Shown in pieces: positions 6,211 to 8,705 of a DNA stretch of 8,705 nucleotides (the stretch's first letter is position 1; each line of letters begins with the position of its first letter). The notes beneath the pieces are model-generated. The model was not told where the DNA came from. It did no database searches and worked only from the letters and a program-made list of their open reading frames with translations. This DNA is from Desulfobacteraceae bacterium (GTDB taxonomy: Bacteria > Desulfobacterota > DSM-4660 > Desulfatiglandales > Desulfatiglandaceae), in contig JAUUVE010000065.1 in the NCBI GenBank assembly GCA_030589715.1, positions 1 to 8,705 of the forward strand, in the 5' to 3' direction. A program made the position numbers and the translations under genes.

Positions 6211-6985
6211 AACAGCATACAATACTGCCGAGCTGGTTACGGTGATGAGCGCAAGGGCGCTTGATGACGGAAAGATCGTCTTTGGGGGGGCAGGCATGCC
6301 TCTTATATCCTGTATTCTCGCACAAAAGACACATGCCCCGGGATTGACGATCCTTTTTGAGGGGGGACTGATCGGACCCCATATAGAAGCCGGCAAATTT
6401 CCTCCTTCCACAACTGAGCAGAGGTGCGCCAGAAGAGCCAACATGCTCCTTTCGATCACCGATATCCTGCTCCTCCAACAAAGGGGCTACGTTGACTACG
6501 GGTTTCTGGGAGGCGCCCAGATCGATCAATACGGAAACCTGAACAGCTCTTTCATTGGTGATCCGGATAAACCCAAAGTTCGACTTCCGGGAACCGGTGG
6601 GGCCAACGATATAGCCAGCCTGGCATCAAAGATATTGGTGGCCATGCATCACGAAAAAAAACGCTTTGTAGAGAAGGTCGATTTTATCACGACCCCCGGG
6701 TACCTGCAGGGAGGCGACAGCAGGGAAAAGGCCGGGTTAACTGTTGGGGGTGTTTACCAGGTGATCACACATCTGGGAATCTTTGGGTTTGATAAAGAAA
6801 CCCGGCGTATGTGCATCCAAGCACTACATCCTGGGGTCGACATAGAGGAGGTAAAGGAAAGGACCGGTTTTGAGTTGATCATACCGGATGATCTTCCGCG
6901 TACTGAACCGCCATCTCAAGAAGAAATTCGGATTTTGAGGGAACTTGATCCTGATAAGAGATATACAACCCCAAAGGAAGAATAA
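6203..6985 (+). CDS. Family I CoA-transferase, subunit B (glutaconate CoA-transferase GctB-like, catalytic)
   Basis: 260 residues, about the length of GctB. The catalytic Glu that forms the glutamyl-CoA thioester is visible as Glu53 in LFEGGLIG, matching Glu54 of the Acidaminococcus enzyme, where the motif is ESG. Other family blocks are GAGMPLIS at 29-36, GGAQIDQYGNLNSS at 103-116, GTGGANDIASLA at 130-141, HEKKRFVEKVDFITTPGYL at 150-168, and FGFDKETRRM at 194-203. The start overlaps the subunit A stop by eight bases, with an AAGGGGG ribosome-binding stretch before it, typical of paired subunits made in equal amounts. It ends 12 bases before the acyl-CoA synthetase gene, so the three genes probably form one transcription unit. 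Acyl specificity is not readable from the sequence. Confidence 0.93.
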   Translation: MTKTAYNTAELVTVMSARALDDGKIVFGGAGMPLISCILAQKTHAPGLTILFEGGLIGPHIEAGKFPPSTTEQRCARRANMLLSITDILLLQQRGYVDYGFLGGAQIDQYGNLNSSFIGDPDKPKVRLPGTGGANDIASLASKILVAMHHEKKRFVEKVDFITTPGYLQGGDSREKAGLTVGGVYQVITHLGIFGFDKETRRMCIQALHPGVDIEEVKERTGFELIIPDDLPRTEPPSQEEIRILRELDPDKRYTTPKEE

Positions 6986-6997
6986 AGGAATAAACAG

Positions 6998-8705
6998 ATG
7001 GATAAAAAGAGAAAAAATAATCTTCAACATCTCTTTAACCCCCGTTCGATTGGGATTCTCGGGGCCTCTTCTGATCTCAACAAGGTCAGCGGACGGCCCC
7101 TTTCATATATGCTTCGTTTTGGGTACCCGGGAAAAATTTATCCTATTAACCCCAAATATAAAGAAATAGCGGGGGTTAAATGCTATCCATCAATAAACGA
7201 CGTGCCTGGAGAGATCGATGTCCTTATGGTGATAATCCCTGCCTTTGAGATTCTCCATAACCTGGAGTCAGGGCTGGATAAGGGGGTCAAGGCAGCCGTG
7301 ATCATCAGCGGGGGGTTTGCCGAAACAGGTGAAAAAGGCAGAGAATTACAGGAAAAACTGACCTCTTTTGCCAAAGAGACCGGGATGTTGATATACGGGC
7401 CAAACACCACAGGCTTTCTAAGTCTTGTCAACCGCGCCGTGGCCACCTTTTCACAGTCCCTTGAGGTGATCGACGAAATGGTGCCGGGAAAGACAGGGCT
7501 GATCACCCAAAGTGGTGCATTTGGAGCTGCTATTTTTGTTCGGGCCATGCGGGTTGGGCTTGGGTTCAGCCACTGGGCAGCAACGGGCAACGAGGCAGAT
7601 CTCGAGTTCTGCGACTTCCTGGAATATATGGTTGATGACCCCGATACTCAGGTGATTGCCGGCTTCATGGCCGGTGTCGAAGATGGTCAAAAGCTGATCA
7701 AAGGTCTGGATAGGGCGGCGCAAAAGGGTAAACCGGTGGTTCTCCTCAAGATGGGGAGTACGGAGGCGGGGAAAAGGGCGGCCATGTCCCACACAGGCGC
7801 CATCGTCGGATCGTCAAGGGCCTATGATGCGGTCTTCAGACAAAAGGGTGTGGTCGTTGCCCGAGACATCGCACAGTTGATAGACTACTCCATGGCCTTC
7901 TCCACCACCCCTCTTCCAAAGGGTAAAAAGGTGGGGATCATGACTGAGTCGGGAGGGGGCGGTGTACTCCTTACCGAGCGTTGTTCTGAACTGGGTTTGG
8001 AGGTCTCCGAGATCTTTCGACCAACCCGTGAAAGGCTAAAAGAGGTAGTCCCCTCTCTGGGTTCAATAAAAAACCCGGTTGATCTAACGGGACAGAGCCT
8101 GAGCAATCCATCACTGGTCAAAGGGGCTATCAGGGTCATGCTGGAATCTGAAGATTTCGATATGGTTGTCCCGCTACTCTTGATGTCCAAGGCCACAGCG
8201 GAAGAAAAGGCCATGGATCTTTTGGACCTTCACAACCAACACAAGGACAAAAAGGTGATGGTTATCTGTTGGCCAGAGGGTCCAAAGGAATGGATCCAGT
8301 TTCTCATGAAACAGCTAATACATGTCTCTGTAACCCCCACAAGATGTGCCCACACACTGAATGCCTTGGCTGATTATGCCAGCTTTCTGGGGCAATACCA
8401 GAAGCAAACTACCATAAAAACAGATGGGGTGGAGCTTCCAGCTGATCGAAAAGAAAAGGTCTTGGAGATCATTGAGGAAACAAAACAAAGAGGCGAAAGG
8501 CAATTGAGTGAATACCTGGCAAAAAAGATCTTGCAGGCTTATGACGTTCCCATTACAGACGAGGACCTGGCCGGATCAGTGGATGAGGCTATAGAGATTG
8601 CCGGGAGGATAGGATATCCAGTAGTTGCCAAACTCATCTCACCTGACATCCTGCACAAGACAGAGGCAGGAATTGTCGCCTTACACATCGATTCAGAGGA
8701 TCGAC
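6998..8705 (+). CDS. ADP(NDP)-forming acyl-CoA synthetase, alpha-beta fusion (3' end outside window)
   Basis: 569 codons are visible with no stop. The ATG has AAAGGAA about eight bases upstream. Domains in order are: an N-terminal CoA-binding Rossmann domain (about residues 11-135) opening LFNPRSIGILGASSD; a succinyl-CoA ligase-like domain with ITQSGAFGAAI at 169-179; the phospho-histidine loop SHTGAIVGS at 264-272 with His265; a further ligase-like domain starting near VGIMTESGGGG at 312-322 and containing NPVDLTG at 359-365; a linker; and the start of an ATP-grasp domain at about 502 with IGYPVVAKLISPDILHKTEAG at 538-558. Fused enzymes of this class are about 700 residues, so roughly 130 are missing. 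The reaction is acyl-CoA + ADP + Pi to acid + CoA + ATP, or the reverse. The histidine argues against the protein acetyltransferase (Pat) branch, where it is replaced, but a C-terminal GNAT domain cannot be excluded. Confidence 0.93.
   Translation, partial: MDKKRKNNLQHLFNPRSIGILGASSDLNKVSGRPLSYMLRFGYPGKIYPINPKYKEIAGVKCYPSINDVPGEIDVLMVIIPAFEILHNLESGLDKGVKAAVIISGGFAETGEKGRELQEKLTSFAKETGMLIYGPNTTGFLSLVNRAVATFSQSLEVIDEMVPGKTGLITQSGAFGAAIFVRAMRVGLGFSHWAATGNEADLEFCDFLEYMVDDPDTQVIAGFMAGVEDGQKLIKGLDRAAQKGKPVVLLKMGSTEAGKRAAMSHTGAIVGSSRAYDAVFRQKGVVVARDIAQLIDYSMAFSTTPLPKGKKVGIMTESGGGGVLLTERCSELGLEVSEIFRPTRERLKEVVPSLGSIKNPVDLTGQSLSNPSLVKGAIRVMLESEDFDMVVPLLLMSKATAEEKAMDLLDLHNQHKDKKVMVICWPEGPKEWIQFLMKQLIHVSVTPTRCAHTLNALADYASFLGQYQKQTTIKTDGVELPADRKEKVLEIIEETKQRGERQLSEYLAKKILQAYDVPITDEDLAGSVDEAIEIAGRIGYPVVAKLISPDILHKTEAGIVALHIDSEDR

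Overview
The window reads as one stretch of a catabolic gene cluster, with every recognisable gene on the + strand. Codon use, moderate base composition and the combination of gene families suggest a strictly anaerobic bacterium, most likely a sulfate-reducing or syntrophic member of the Desulfobacterota (former Deltaproteobacteria). That placement is inferred from gene content and is not proven by any marker gene here.

Layout. (1) Positions 1-186 hold the C-terminal end of the [2Fe-2S] small subunit of a molybdenum hydroxylase (xanthine dehydrogenase / CoxS / 4-hydroxybenzoyl-CoA reductase type). (2) Positions 183-3454 hold a complete four-gene ABC importer core of the branched-chain amino acid (HAAT) type: livH, livM, livG, livF. 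livH overlaps the hydroxylase subunit by four bases and livF overlaps livG by four bases. (3) Positions 3557-4732 hold the matching periplasmic substrate-binding protein, which has a strong Shine-Dalgarno site and unusually many cysteines. (4) Positions 4733-5256 are a 524-base non-coding gap. It contains a 148-bp transposon-like element with terminal inverted repeats flanked by a TAA duplication, and a nested hairpin just before the next gene. (5) Positions 5257-6985 hold the two subunits of a family I CoA-transferase resembling glutaconate CoA-transferase, overlapping by eight bases. (6) From 6998 to the window end runs an ADP(NDP)-forming acyl-CoA synthetase, cut off inside its ATP-grasp domain.

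How they could work together. The binding protein and LivHMGF would import an amino acid-like or small carboxylic/aromatic acid. The CoA-transferase would attach CoA to the acid, or to a pathway intermediate, from another acyl-CoA. A molybdenum hydroxylase encoded upstream could hydroxylate the substrate or reductively dehydroxylate its CoA ester. The ADP-forming synthetase would recover ATP from an acyl-CoA product. The catalytic Glu of the CoA-transferase and the phospho-His of the synthetase are both present, so both enzymes look active. The substrate cannot be read from the sequence. No RNA gene or CRISPR array is visible, and no convincing terminator or promoter was found.
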